DNA of 64,000 bases, taken from contig JAUPSS010000001.1 of NCBI GenBank assembly GCA_040285825.1, positions 2,914,001 to 2,978,000 of the forward strand, read 5' to 3'. This DNA is from Eukaryota sp. TZLM1-RC. Its lineage: Eukaryota; Metamonada: BaSk clade. The translations under genes were made by a program, and so were the position numbers. The notes beneath the pieces were generated by a model, which saw only the letters and a program-made list of their open reading frames with translations, ran no database searches and was not told the origin of the DNA. Shown here in pieces: positions 37,150 through 47,523 of the stretch. Positions within the stretch are counted from its first letter, which is position 1, and the number at the start of each line of letters is the position of its first letter.

Positions 37150-37640
37150 TTCTACAACCATTTGGGTCAATCAACTTTTTTATTGGATTAAATTTCCGTT
37201 TCCAATTAGATCTTTTTTGTTTCATTATTTCAAATAGATTAGAAGGACTTTTGCAAAAAGTGGTATTCTTGAATCTGACATTCCTTCAATAAGGTTAGAT
37301 CGGAAAAACCTACACCACCCTTACATTTGAGCAAACACATATAAGCTGAATTTTTTTTCATTCATTTAGAAGGAGTTCTAGTGAGACCCAGCCAATATTT
37401 CAACGTTCTACTCAATAAAGTAATATTAGTTTCAATAAATGGGATTGGTAATTCATGTACTTGTAAATACCAACGCAAGAACTGTGAAAAGCATAATTCA
37501 AGCATAATTTTTTCTTTCATAGTGGGACTTGATTCTGGAGATGTTTTATCTTCAATCTTTGACAAAACATAATTGAAACTACTAAGAGCAATACCAGCAT
37601 TTGTTAGGTATTATCTACTTCACACACTGAACCACTCCTC
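37150..37640 (-). mobile_element. fragment of a different LINE type (LINE G)
   Basis: The minus strand reads FLRWYLQVHELPIPF, LKYWLGLTRTPSK, then LLKCKGGVGFSDLTLLKEC. A tract of W-L-G-L ... G-G-x-G-F after the RT is typical of LINE C-terminal connecting regions. The sequence is unlike families A-F. It is partial and contains stops. Confidence 0.5.
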
Positions 37641-39314
37641 TTTGTTTATCAATGGAGGAAGTTCGAAATCATTAATTTTTGAGAACAGAAGGTCACTTAG
37701 ATATTTGTGTATGAATCACGAATGGTTGCTAGGGACTTATTTATAATGGTATCAGTAAACGTGATCATGTGATGTCAAAATGTTGGTGATTGTTGAGATA
37801 CAACCAACTATATTATGTTGTGTTTTAAGTACAACACAAAGAAAGCAGTGGTTACTGATGAAACAGCGTACGGAACTCATGACACTGCTTCCGAAGATAG
37901 ACAGCGATGTAGATGGTACCAACTAACTTAGTTATAGAAACTTAGAAGAAAACCAGAATTTATTGACATTGAGGTCAAACATCATCTATGGTTAATGAAG
38001 ATTGAAAAGAAATAAATCAGTGACCGCAATGCGGAGTTAGCAATCTGCATAAGAACAAGTGGTCAAAGCATATGTTCACACACATGCAATAATGCACAGG
38101 TTCATCAAGAGTGGCGCGGTTATCATCATTAAAACACTGAGAAGGTCTAAAACATACAGAAGTGGAGATTATCCTACAGATCTATGTTACACAAATGGTG
38201 TAGATAATGAGGCAACTTTTCTCGAATTTTGGTTGAATGATAATAGACTTTCTTTAGTCTCTGTACTTAAGAAACTATAAACCTTGATTTGCCTTGTCAT
38301 GAGATTTATGACAAATAGCTTCTGTTTCAATGACTTTTGCAGTTGAAAGGTCATGGTTTCATCACATTTTCAATATTATTCTAAGATCTGTTCTCAGGGG
38401 TTTCAAATAGGCAGCTTTGTAATGACAGTTTTTCTTTGACAACGGATATTTGTGGAGCTTTCAACAGGTTGTTCTTTAATTTCATTATGTTTATAGGACG
38501 CCGACAAGTCATATTTTTGAATGTATATATGCCTATCACATCATAGGATGCGTGTGTTTTCCTCAAATATTAATAATATCCTTTTTAACCTTTTATTGGT
38601 ACTCTTTCAATGCCTTTATTTGAAACTGTGATGTTGTTCTTTTATTTTTCTTCATGTATTTTAGGTTTAATTCTTGTTTTAAATAAAATTTCAGTATAGA
38701 AATGCATTTTCAATATGCAAAATGCGTTTTATTAACATAAAACATTTTTCCTATTAACAGTCAACGTAAATACTGAGCTTGAAACACTTTCAGGTCCCCG
38801 CATACGGTGTTTCTATAGATTTTGTAAATTCAGAAAACCCACAGAAGGTTATGTTTCTGAGATCACCTCTATGCTGGAGAAACTACGAAATCTACCAAGC
38901 TAAGGTTGAAGTTGATCTTATGGACAGTTAAACTTATTTTTGTAACTTCCACACATTTTGTGGCTCTTGTTGTATCAAACAAACAGTTGAATTTATTGTC
39001 TAAAATAACTATACAGTGGTTTTCCTTGTTTTTTATTTTGTATTTTGTGATAAATTCTCTTAAATGGACTTTTTAAACAAATAGAAATACGTCATGTCAA
39101 TAAGACAAAAAATCAGTATTTATTCTATTTGTTGTTGAGGAGAACCATGATTTACATAAAATCTTTTAGATAGCCACCATTAGCAGTAGCTACCTGATAG
39201 CTGTCTTGGGGCGAAAAGAGGGTTGGGTATAGAGGATTTGATAAAAGAAAGTAATTTACAATTATGTGCACAATTCTGTGACAGCAATAGAACTTCTGGA
39301 CATTACAATAATGC
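37641..39314. other. unassigned AT-rich region upstream of REV3
   Basis: I see no gene longer than about 70 codons, no RNA gene and no LINE similarity that I can defend. The last 100 bp (39215-39314) probably contain the REV3 promoter. Confidence 0.45.
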
Positions 39315-42300
39315 ATGTTCTCTGTACGTTATGTAGTCCATGACTATTATCTCTCCAAACCCACATCTTTCATTAATGAAAACACCCCTTATTTGAAACA
39401 GCCAATAGTGAGGTATCCTGTTATTCGAATATATGGATCTTCTCCTCACAACCAACGTTGTTGTCTCAACATTCATGGCGTATTTCCTTATTTCTTTTGC
39501 TCTCTTCCTCTTATTGATTCTTCCACTGAAATTTCCACCTTTCTCACTTTTTTTGCACACTCTTTAGAGTCTTCAATTTCTTCTTCATTCAACTCCCTCA
39601 AATATTCCAACACCAAGCCTCCTTTTATCTACAACATTGAACTCGTCTCCGCCACTCCCTTCTACGGTTTTTCTCCTTCTTCGTCTCACTTCCTCAAACT
39701 CTCCTTCATCTACCCCCACATTTCTTCAGTTGCTGCTGATCTGCTTCGTTCTGGACAAGTCTGCAATACGTCCTTCACTCTCTATGAAGCTCACCTCTCT
39801 TACCTTTCCCAGTTCATGATTGACTATTCGCTTGTTGGAATGGATTATGTTCATGTTGAGTCTCCATTTTTCAGAGTTCCTTTACCTGATTGTGGAGAAA
39901 AATCAACGGAAGTCTTGATTGATTTTAACCGGCCAATATTCCAATCAGATGCCGATGATGGCATTGTGCAGATTTCAAGTCTTCTACGCACCAGTAAATC
40001 TTCTATTGAATTAGATGTGGTCAATACCAATATTAAAAATACTCTTAAACTTTTCAATAATTCAAATGTGTCAAGCGTACCCACTTTAACTTCAATTAAA
40101 GATAATTTAAATTTAATTAGAAAAGAATTAAATATTCCAAATAAAGAAAAGGCGCAAGTTCCAGATTTTGATTCTTCTAATATTTCTTTTTTAGGGTTTG
40201 CTTCTCGAGAAGTCTTGGATGAAATGATTGGGAAATTGATTGATTGGTACGGTGACGTTTCTGATGACAGTTTGATTGAGAATGATGCCCCATCAAACTG
40301 CTTTCTTGATGAGTTGTCAAAAGTTGGTGATGAGTCTGATGATGATGATCAATCAGACAGTCCAATTAATCAGAATGATGAAGAAATTCTGATTGTTGAC
40401 TCTGACGGGGAGTTTCCGGTGAGTTTCACAGCTGAAGAAGCTGCTTCTATCTTAGCTTCTCAAGAAGACTTGGAATCATTCCAATCGAATTTTCAATCGA
40501 ATTCAGAAGAAGATGAGGTGATGATTGGTGATTATTCTAATATTAATGTGCTGGAGTACGCTCATAAACCGCCTTCAGTCTTGGAAATTCTGATTAGTCA
40601 GGAAAAGTCAAGAGGAAAAAGATCTGTCACTATTAGAGAAAATAATGTTTCTACAATAGGAATCAATTCTTCAGTTTATCAACAACCCTCGCTTGTTAAT
40701 CAAGTTTTACCTGCCATGACGTCATCGGCCACGTCATCGGCTCATAAATCACGTCAACAATTGAGCGTCAGGTTTAATTTAACTGTGCTATGTATTGAGG
40801 TTTTGGATTACCCTACCAATCAGGATGTAGGTCAAATTCTTGCAGTGTCTTGGTCTTTTTGGTCTGATCTAGGAGAAGACATTTCCACACCTCAATCAAT
40901 TGGCGTGGTTTATGTCAATCAATCACCAATCAATCAAGACTTAACCGTCACCATCTCAACAACCAGGTTAAAACCCACGTGTACACTTTCCCCTTCCGTG
41001 GTCAAAGTTTACTCTGAGGGAATGCTTTTCAGATATCTGGTAGAGCTCATTATCCACAAAGACCCAGACATTTTGCTTGGTTGGGACTCTAAACGTCAAT
41101 CACTTGGTAAGCTTTCCGTTAGAGCACAGGCTGTAGGGATTGATTTCCTCAACGAAATTGCACGAAACCCTTCTCCCACCAGAGCTGACGTTAATCTAGT
41201 GCCCTCCACTCATGCTCCATGGGGGTCAAGTTTTAGCGAACTCAAGGTGCAGGGAAGGTTGGTGTTATCGGTTTGGAGAGTCTGCACAACTGAATTGAGG
41301 CTAAGAAGATACACTTTTGAATCTGTTCTTAGTGCTTTGTTTAAAATTTCCTTACCCAAGCCCTCAGCAAAGTGTATAGTTGATCTTTGTAGCCGTGTTC
41401 ACAGATCTTCTGATTTAATTTCTCTTTTATTAGATCGTGCTTATTTTGTTTTAAAAATCATTCTACATTTAGATGTTTTATCCAAAACTGCTGAACTTTC
41501 AAGAGTTTTTGGAATTGATTTCTTTTCAGTTTTAAGTAGGGGATCTCAATATAGGGTTGAATCACTACTTTTCAGAATGACAAAGGTGAACAATTATATT
41601 CTATACAGTCCAACTAGACAGCAAGTGTTCAACCAACGCGCCCCAGAGTGTATAGCGTTGGTTATGGAGCCTTGGTCTGGAATCTACCGTGATCCAGTGA
41701 TTGTACTTGATTTTCAATCACTTTATCCATCCATTATGATTGCTTTCAACTATTGCTTCTCCACTTGCCTTGGCAAGATGAGCCACCCGCATAACCCTTC
41801 CTTAGGGTGTGGGGGGTATCATTCCAGTGCAAAGTTGATTAATCGCTATTTGGTTAATGACAAGCTCGTTATTGCTCCAAATGGTGTCTTGTATGTAGAT
41901 AAGAGTATTTGTTTGGGTACTTTACCCACTATGCTTAATGAAATACTCCAAAGTAGAATATTGATCAAAAAATTAATCAAAGATATTAAATCAAACGAGT
42001 CTTTATCTAGTTCTTGTGAAATTAAAAGATTGCTTAAACAACTGGATGCGAGACAGTTTGCCCTAAAGATGATTTCCAATACCACTTATGGCTACACTTC
42101 TGCAGGATTTTCAGGACGAATGCCTTGTGTGGAATTGGCTGATTCAATTGTTCAAACAGGGAGAGAATTGCTTGAGTTTGCGGTTGATTTTGTTGAATCC
42201 ACAGTGCAGAATTGTTCAGTTGTGTATGGTGACACTGATTCTTTGTTTATAAGATTAAATGACCGAAGCTTGGAAGAAGCTTTTGACATCGGTCTTAATA

Positions 42301-43331
42301 TTGTCAAGGATTTAAACAAACTATTACCTTCACCTCTAGAACTTCAAATGGAAAAGGTGTTTATGCCGTGTATGCTCTTCACAAAGAAACGTTACTGTGG
42401 CATTAAATACACATCTCCAAGTTCCATTGGTGTTTTAGAGAGTAAAGGTATTGAGACAATTAGAAGGGATTCTTGCCCTTTGGTCTCAAAAGTGTTGACG
42501 TCATCCTTGGAAATTCTATTCAGGTCTAACGATGTTTCAGCTGTCAAGGCACATGTTGTAGATGTTTTTAGAAGGGTTTTAGCCCAAAGAATTAATATTT
42601 CAGATTTTATTTTTTGTAATGAAGTTCGTCCATTCAACTCATACTCTGCACCTCCTCCTGGTGCCATTCTTGCTCAAAAAACAGCTAACAGCAATGAACT
42701 CCTTGGCTGGCAGTCTAGTAAGCATACTGCCTTTGCTGAAAGAGTCCCCTTTGTTATTATAGCCGGGCCAAGTAGAGCATTATTAAAAGATTTAGTAATG
42801 TCTCCCAGGAAGTTTGCCAAAAATCCTGCATTGCGGTTGAATTCTTATTACTATATTACCCGACAGTTAATTCCAGTATTGAATAGGGCTCTTCGCTACG
42901 TCAACATTGACACAAACCGCTGGTGGAATGAGACTCCAAGAACAATTTCTTGGGATTATTTGGATAATTTTTGTGCTTCTTTTTGCTCATCAGCTAATTC
43001 GATTCACTTCTCAATTGGTTCCATTGGCTGTGTCATCTGTGGCTCAGAGGTTGCATCTTCAGCTCATTTCAATGCACCAAGATGTCTTCCTTTTGAGGCC
43101 CTTTGTACCACTTGTTTGCGAAGAAGGGAAAGAACCTGTTTAATACTTGGAAATAGGCTAGCAATTGAGTCGAAACAGTGTTGTTTTCTTAATAAATGTT
43201 GTGTCATTGACATTGAAAGTTGTGATAATATAGACTGTCACCATTTCTTTACTCGGTCAAAGGCAATAATGTCAAGGCATTCTGTTCGACAATTGAATTC
43301 TATTTTGTCTTCTTTTGACGATTTTTGTTGA
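39315..43331 (+). CDS. REV3: DNA polymerase zeta catalytic subunit
   Basis: This 1338-residue B-family DNA polymerase extends past DNA lesions with REV7 and accessory subunits in the nucleus. The N-terminus MFSVRYVVHDYY matches the REV3 family start, which supports the chosen ATG. An acidic linker lies near residues 330-390. The exonuclease-like region has CIEV where proofreading polymerases have D-I-E, so it should lack 3'-5' exonuclease, as known for REV3. Polymerase motifs are LDFQSLYPSIM (near 798), NTTYGYTSA (near 922) and VYGDTDSLF (near 971), with both catalytic Asp residues present. At the C-terminus, CysA (CVIC ... CTTC, near 1240-1270) and CysB (CCFLNKCC ... CDNIDC, near 1290-1310) are complete. 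CysB holds the Fe-S cluster in other species. It is shorter than vertebrate REV3 because the central linker is small. No intron. Confidence 0.96.
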   Translation: MFSVRYVVHDYYLSKPTSFINENTPYLKQPIVRYPVIRIYGSSPHNQRCCLNIHGVFPYFFCSLPLIDSSTEISTFLTFFAHSLESSISSSFNSLKYSNTKPPFIYNIELVSATPFYGFSPSSSHFLKLSFIYPHISSVAADLLRSGQVCNTSFTLYEAHLSYLSQFMIDYSLVGMDYVHVESPFFRVPLPDCGEKSTEVLIDFNRPIFQSDADDGIVQISSLLRTSKSSIELDVVNTNIKNTLKLFNNSNVSSVPTLTSIKDNLNLIRKELNIPNKEKAQVPDFDSSNISFLGFASREVLDEMIGKLIDWYGDVSDDSLIENDAPSNCFLDELSKVGDESDDDDQSDSPINQNDEEILIVDSDGEFPVSFTAEEAASILASQEDLESFQSNFQSNSEEDEVMIGDYSNINVLEYAHKPPSVLEILISQEKSRGKRSVTIRENNVSTIGINSSVYQQPSLVNQVLPAMTSSATSSAHKSRQQLSVRFNLTVLCIEVLDYPTNQDVGQILAVSWSFWSDLGEDISTPQSIGVVYVNQSPINQDLTVTISTTRLKPTCTLSPSVVKVYSEGMLFRYLVELIIHKDPDILLGWDSKRQSLGKLSVRAQAVGIDFLNEIARNPSPTRADVNLVPSTHAPWGSSFSELKVQGRLVLSVWRVCTTELRLRRYTFESVLSALFKISLPKPSAKCIVDLCSRVHRSSDLISLLLDRAYFVLKIILHLDVLSKTAELSRVFGIDFFSVLSRGSQYRVESLLFRMTKVNNYILYSPTRQQVFNQRAPECIALVMEPWSGIYRDPVIVLDFQSLYPSIMIAFNYCFSTCLGKMSHPHNPSLGCGGYHSSAKLINRYLVNDKLVIAPNGVLYVDKSICLGTLPTMLNEILQSRILIKKLIKDIKSNESLSSSCEIKRLLKQLDARQFALKMISNTTYGYTSAGFSGRMPCVELADSIVQTGRELLEFAVDFVESTVQNCSVVYGDTDSLFIRLNDRSLEEAFDIGLNIVKDLNKLLPSPLELQMEKVFMPCMLFTKKRYCGIKYTSPSSIGVLESKGIETIRRDSCPLVSKVLTSSLEILFRSNDVSAVKAHVVDVFRRVLAQRINISDFIFCNEVRPFNSYSAPPPGAILAQKTANSNELLGWQSSKHTAFAERVPFVIIAGPSRALLKDLVMSPRKFAKNPALRLNSYYYITRQLIPVLNRALRYVNIDTNRWWNETPRTISWDYLDNFCASFCSSANSIHFSIGSIGCVICGSEVASSAHFNAPRCLPFEALCTTCLRRRERTCLILGNRLAIESKQCCFLNKCCVIDIESCDNIDCHHFFTRSKAIMSRHSVRQLNSILSSFDDFC

Positions 43332-43490
43332 TGCACAGTACTAATTTAATAAATTATTTATCAAGTCGTTCGAAAATTTTCAACAATACCTTTAACAATC
43401 ATTTGATTTATTTCCAAATATCAAATGGCGAAAATCAAATGCTCAAGCTGACATTACCACCAAAGCTACACCATTTCACTTTTAGCAACT

Positions 43491-43564
43491 GCTCTCTTAG
43501 CTCAGATGGTTAGAGCGTACGACTGAAGATCGTAAGGTCCCCGGTTCAAATCCGGGAGGGAGCA
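43491..43564 (+). tRNA. tRNA-Phe (GAA)
   Basis: The 74-nt cloverleaf has acceptor GCTCTCT/AGGGAGC (one G-U pair) and D-stem GCTC/GAGC. The anticodon stem TACGA/TCGTA has loop CTGAAGA (anticodon GAA). The T-arm is CCCGG TTCAAAT CCGGG, with discriminator A. CCA is not encoded and there is no intron. TTTT follows immediately, as for RNA polymerase III termination. Confidence 0.97.
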
Positions 43565-43571
43565 TTTTACC

Positions 43572-43582
43572 AATTTATGGTT
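43572..43582. repeat. target-site duplication, left copy
   Basis: AATTTATGGTT, repeated at 44156-44166. Confidence 0.82.
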
Positions 43583-44155
43583 AAGTGTATTGTAATTATT
43601 GAATCTGCACACTTAATTAAATTAACTCATAACTAATGGGACGACTATCATTGAACCAAGATTTCCTCTACAAAATCTTAAACTGCTTGCTGTCTAGCTA
43701 AAGCGCCTCTTATCCGATTGAAAACCCGAGGTAATCTATTAATGGCAAATTGAATTCGAGAACGCCATAAAAATTATCATATCTTTTCATTGTTTTTTCT
43801 TGAACCTTTTTTTGGAAGTCATTCAAAAAAGTTTCTGCTAAAACTGATAATTTTCCGTTTATCGAAAATGGGAAAGCAATAAAACTAGCTGTGTATTTCT
43901 ACCAGCATTAGCTTCTTCAATATCTTTATCACATTTTCTATGTTTTTCTTTTGCTTTTAAATCAAGAGCATTCACAAAATTCAGTTTTCTTCTGTGAACC
44001 AAAGTATCATTTGCAACATAACATGAAACAAAGTCAACAATAGCTTCAGAATTATCAATCCAATCACATTATACATCACCTCTATCATCAGAACCAAAAT
44101 TATTCAGAGAAAGTTTTTCCTTCAGCAGGGGCTCTTTGATACACGATATCCTTTT
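43583..44155 (-). mobile_element. 5'-truncated LINE A next to tRNA-Phe
   Basis: A minus-strand LINE A tail of 573 bp starts with the family 3' end (CTGCACACTTAATTAAATTA) and ends at GGATATC, near the point where the array copies are truncated. Direct repeats AATTTATGGTT at 43572-43582 and 44156-44166 flank it. The left repeat begins 8 bp after the tRNA gene. Confidence 0.85.
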
Positions 44156-44166
44156 AATTTATGGTT
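44156..44166. repeat. target-site duplication, right copy
   Basis: AATTTATGGTT, the partner of 43572-43582. Confidence 0.82.
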
Positions 44167-44194
44167 CCTAAACAATATAGTTTTCTCTATTGAT

Positions 44195-44385
44195 CATGCA
44201 CACTTAACAAAATAAAATTTTAACTAATGGGACGAATATCAACGAACCAAGTTTTCCTCTACGAAATATTGATGTGCTTGCTGCTAAAGCTTCTCTTATT
44301 CGGTTGAAAAACCGAGGTAATCTACTAATAACGGCAAATTGAATCCGAGAGCGGCATAAAAAATATCAAATCTTTTCATAAAAAC
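44195..44385 (-). mobile_element. short LINE A tail
   Basis: About 190 bp of the LINE A C-terminus and 3' end on the minus strand, more diverged than the neighbour at 43583. No flanking duplication was found. Confidence 0.7.
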
Positions 44386-44727
44386 ATTTAAGATTGAAAA
44401 AGGCCTCGTCCCAAAATCTGTGTGCTTGAATACTTTGTTGTGTATGTTTTAATCGCTACATAAAGACGTTCTGATTCTTCCCTTTTTCGTAAACGAGAAA
44501 CGTGGTAGTGTCGTTTAGAAAAGATATCATGGAATCGAAGAATGGATTCGCTAATGATAATGCAGGGTCTATGTTGGATCAAAAACAACAGTAAGCAAAG
44601 CAACAAACCTCAGAAACCTGAAGGCGGCGTCTTTTGTTGTTTAAGTACTGGCTTTACGACTGAAAATCCCAGAGGAGCAAGGAACGTATTTTTGCATTGT
44701 AGTACAATAACAGTGTAGGTGGAGCTT

Positions 44728-45608
44728 CTACTCGTAGCCTCGTATTTGGTCGATTTTTTTCGTGTTTGGAAGGGAGCTGCTCGAATGGATAAGAGTCCAT
44801 TGATTCGAGGTAAAGTTTCGCGTCCTTGTTAGGAGTTTGTAGAATCCATCACTGGAGTCATCTTCCCCTTCCGTGGTATGTACTCTCCTGAAGGGGTTGA
44901 TTATGTAAAGTGGGATTTCCATCCGTTTCTTTACTAGATGCTACATTAGGGAGGGGAGAGGGAACTGGTCCGTTCTCGTGGCCTCTTCTGACTCTTCTAG
45001 GTTCTACTTCCTTTGTGAGGGAAAAGGGAACCGGGTCCGTCCTCTTGAACTCTGTTAGGGTCTCTTTTATAGCCCAAAGTTTGAAATCCAACGTTTCTTC
45101 CTATCTTTGAAATTTGCTTCCATAAAGGAGGGTGCTGCTCAAACAAACAGTAATCTGTAGGTTCGAGGTGAGTCTCCGCGTCCTTCATAATTTGTTGGCG
45201 AAGTCCTTTCTCTTCGTCATTCAGTTCGTCTAAGACGGATTGAAGTTTTTCATATCGTTGAATAACTGTCGAAGTTTCAGAACTTGAACCAACATTTGCG
45301 TTGTTTGGTGAGGAGGGGGGTAGTCCCATTCCTGAACCCTTTTGTGGCATTGAGTTGGACTTGAAAGGGGTGGGAGGTGGTTCCGAACCTGTTTTCATTG
45401 TTTCAAACTGGGAAGAGGCGGGAGGTGGGTCCGAGTATGGTTCCATTATTATGACTTGAGGAGGGGCGGAGAGTGGTCTCGGGCCCGAGTCCTCTTCTGT
45501 ACTCGTTTCTACTACTCCTTTTGTTGTTTTAATGTCAAATGCATCCCTGTCATGTTCCTGCATGTTACATGTAAAGGTGTCAGAGCTCTGACTGAAAGGG
45601 TCTGACAT
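44728..45608 (-). pseudogene. hypothetical Pro/Ser-rich protein gene, frame broken
   Basis: I do not recognise the family. A minus-strand frame of 203 codons starts at 45608. It has a Pro-rich middle (DPPPASSQ, GLPPSSPNN) and a short helical stretch (RYEKLQSVLDELNDEEKGLR) likely to form a coiled coil. It ends at 44997, but coding-like sequence continues in the next frame (to 44858) and then the third (to 44728). A 90-bp unit at about 45100-45190 is repeated, diverged, at 44755-44850: DAETHLEPTDYCLFEQHPP compared with DAKLYLESMDSYPFEQLPS. The gene thus seems to have been longer and repetitive and is now frameshifted, or it is an assembly artefact. Confidence 0.4.
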
Positions 45609-45693
45609 TGATATCTGCTAAAGATATCCTCTGTAAAGAAAGCTGTGTGTTGTCAAAGTGGTATACCTATTAACCCAAATGGCCGATAACTAT

Positions 45694-45755
45694 TGATGCC
45701 GTAGGTTGGAAGAGAAGGGTTAGATAAAGGCAATGAGGAAAAGGTGATTTATTTT
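45694..45755. repeat. 60-bp repeat, inverted copy at 54809-54871
   Basis: The block from TGATGCCGTAGGTTGGAAGA to GGTGATTTATTTT is found in reverse complement near 54809-54871 with few differences. It lies 85 bp upstream of the hypothetical gene. It could be the end of an unidentified element. Confidence 0.6.
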
Positions 45756-45837
45756 AATTAACATCAAAGTCGATCACTGTTTGAATGATTTGATGGCTTG
45801 AATGATTTAGCCAATAGTAGTCTATTTAACAACTGTG

Positions 45838-45851
45838 GTATTTTCCAATTT
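45838..45851. repeat. target-site duplication, left copy
   Basis: GTATTTTCCAATTT, repeated at 46916-46929. Confidence 0.87.
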
Positions 45852-46915
45852 GTTTTAATTCAGCTTGCACACTTAACAAAATAAACTCATCACTAATGGG
45901 ACAAAATTCAATGAACCAAAATTTCCTCTACAAAATCTTGATCTACTTGCTGTCTAGCTAAAGCTTCTCTAATTCGATTGAAAAACCAAGGTACATCTAT
46001 TAATTATGGCGAATTGAATTCCGGAGCGCCATAAAAAAATATCAAATTTTTTCATTGTTTTTTCTTGAACCATTTTTTTGGAAATCATTCAAAACTGTTT
46101 TTGCTTTTACTAATAGTCTTCCGTTTATCTAAAATGGGAAAGCAATAGAAACAAGTGGTCTATTTCTATCAGCATTAGCTTCTTCGATATCTTTGTCTTC
46201 TCTAATGTTGCAAATGACACTTTGGTTCAAAAAATCAAACTTAATCCTGTGAGTGCTCTTGAATTTAAACCAAAAGAAAAACATAGAGAATATGACAAAG
46301 TCAATAACAACTTCAGAGTTCTCAATCAAATCACAGTATACATTACCTCTATCATCAGAACCAAAACTATTTGATGACAGTGTTTCCTTCAGCAGAGGCT
46401 CTTTGATACACGAAATTCTTACAATTTGTGGCATATTGAAAACAGTGTCTCTAACAGCATCATGTAATGAAGAGCGATAAGTTATCAATTTTGAACAATT
46501 CATGGCATGGCGCAAAGTGAGCTGTGGTGAAGTCTAACAAATACAATTTTCTTTTGATAATAATTGATTAATGGGGATATTCAAATATAATCTCATTTTT
46601 GTTACAAACGCTTCATTATTAGCACACAGGACAAATTTTTGTGGTACAATGGTTACAAACAGTGAAGAATCTGATGACTGGTTTTCACAAACACCCTTTT
46701 CCAATAACAATGAGTGAAGATCTTGATTTAAAACAGCCGAGCTGCATATATTATTATAAAGATCATTTTCACACATTCCAGTCAATCGTTTCTGTAATGT
46801 TCGAAGAGTGTATTTTAAATTTAAAAGATTCTTTTTTTGGAATATTGCCATTGAATGATTGGGGAAAGCATCGACTCCATTTTTCTACATCAATTTTTGA
46901 AATTTCATTATTGTA
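45852..46915 (-). mobile_element. 5'-truncated LINE A with small internal inversion
   Basis: A minus-strand LINE A of 1064 bp contains the connecting region (TLRTLQKRLTGM), zinc motif (RHAMNC) and endonuclease-like core (DDRGNVYCDLI, VVIDFV). A 14-bp duplication GTATTTTCCAATTT flanks it at 45838-45851 and 46916-46929. The segment 46191-46300 is inverted in place, and stops and shifts occur elsewhere. Confidence 0.88.
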
Positions 46916-46929
46916 GTATTTTCCAATTT
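46916..46929. repeat. target-site duplication, right copy
   Basis: GTATTTTCCAATTT, the partner of 45838-45851. Confidence 0.87.
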
Positions 46930-47425
46930 TAAATTCATTTATATATTTCAGACACCTTTCCAGATAGACTTGATAAAGAGTCAAAATTTTATATTTTTTG
47001 AGTAAGTGAGAAGGTCAATACCTTTGTGATTTAGGTTTTAAAATGATTTTAACTCGGTGAAAGGATCGTTGTATTTATAATATGCTTCTTAAGGCAGATC
47101 CAGAAGTTTCCGCTTATTTTAATTTATTTTGTGAAAGTTCGGATTAAAGTTTCGACATTTTTACTCTGGAATCTTCTTCTGGTGTGAAATATGACCATTT
47201 CCTTGTCATTTGTTTTTTTGTGCGACATTCACAATATTATTGAATCGAATTAAGCCACTGCAATCTTATAACTGGCAGCGAAGGCTGTTCAGAAAGATTG
47301 TGAAATATTCAACCTGAATAACCAATATTCATTCTCGAAGACGCCAACATTGATAGTACTTGTTACAATAGAACTTCTATTAGTCTGGCAAGAGGTGATT
47401 TGGATGTATTCCCTAAATGAGCTTA
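46930..47425 (+). other. spacer with a short LINE C piece (47335-47405)
   Basis: Mostly unassigned AT-rich DNA. Near 47335-47405 the plus strand reads DANIDSTCYNRTSISLARGD, a LINE C endonuclease-core fragment. No gene is seen. Confidence 0.5.
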
Positions 47426-47523
47426 AATCTGCAATGAAATAATACAATTTATAATTACAAATTTATAATGACTGTACAAAATTCAGAAAACATAGTAGTT
47501 AATGAAAAGAAGAAACATAAAAG
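47426..47523. repeat. duplicated 3' flank of the UBA genes
   Basis: Nearly the same as 7785-7888. It lies directly downstream of the five-UBA gene. Confidence 0.75.

Noticed and set aside
40720-40760. Repeated ACGTCATCGG motif as a regulatory site inside REV3
   Set aside because: It is coding sequence for a Ser/Ala stretch (MTSSATSSAH); repetition follows from the amino acids.
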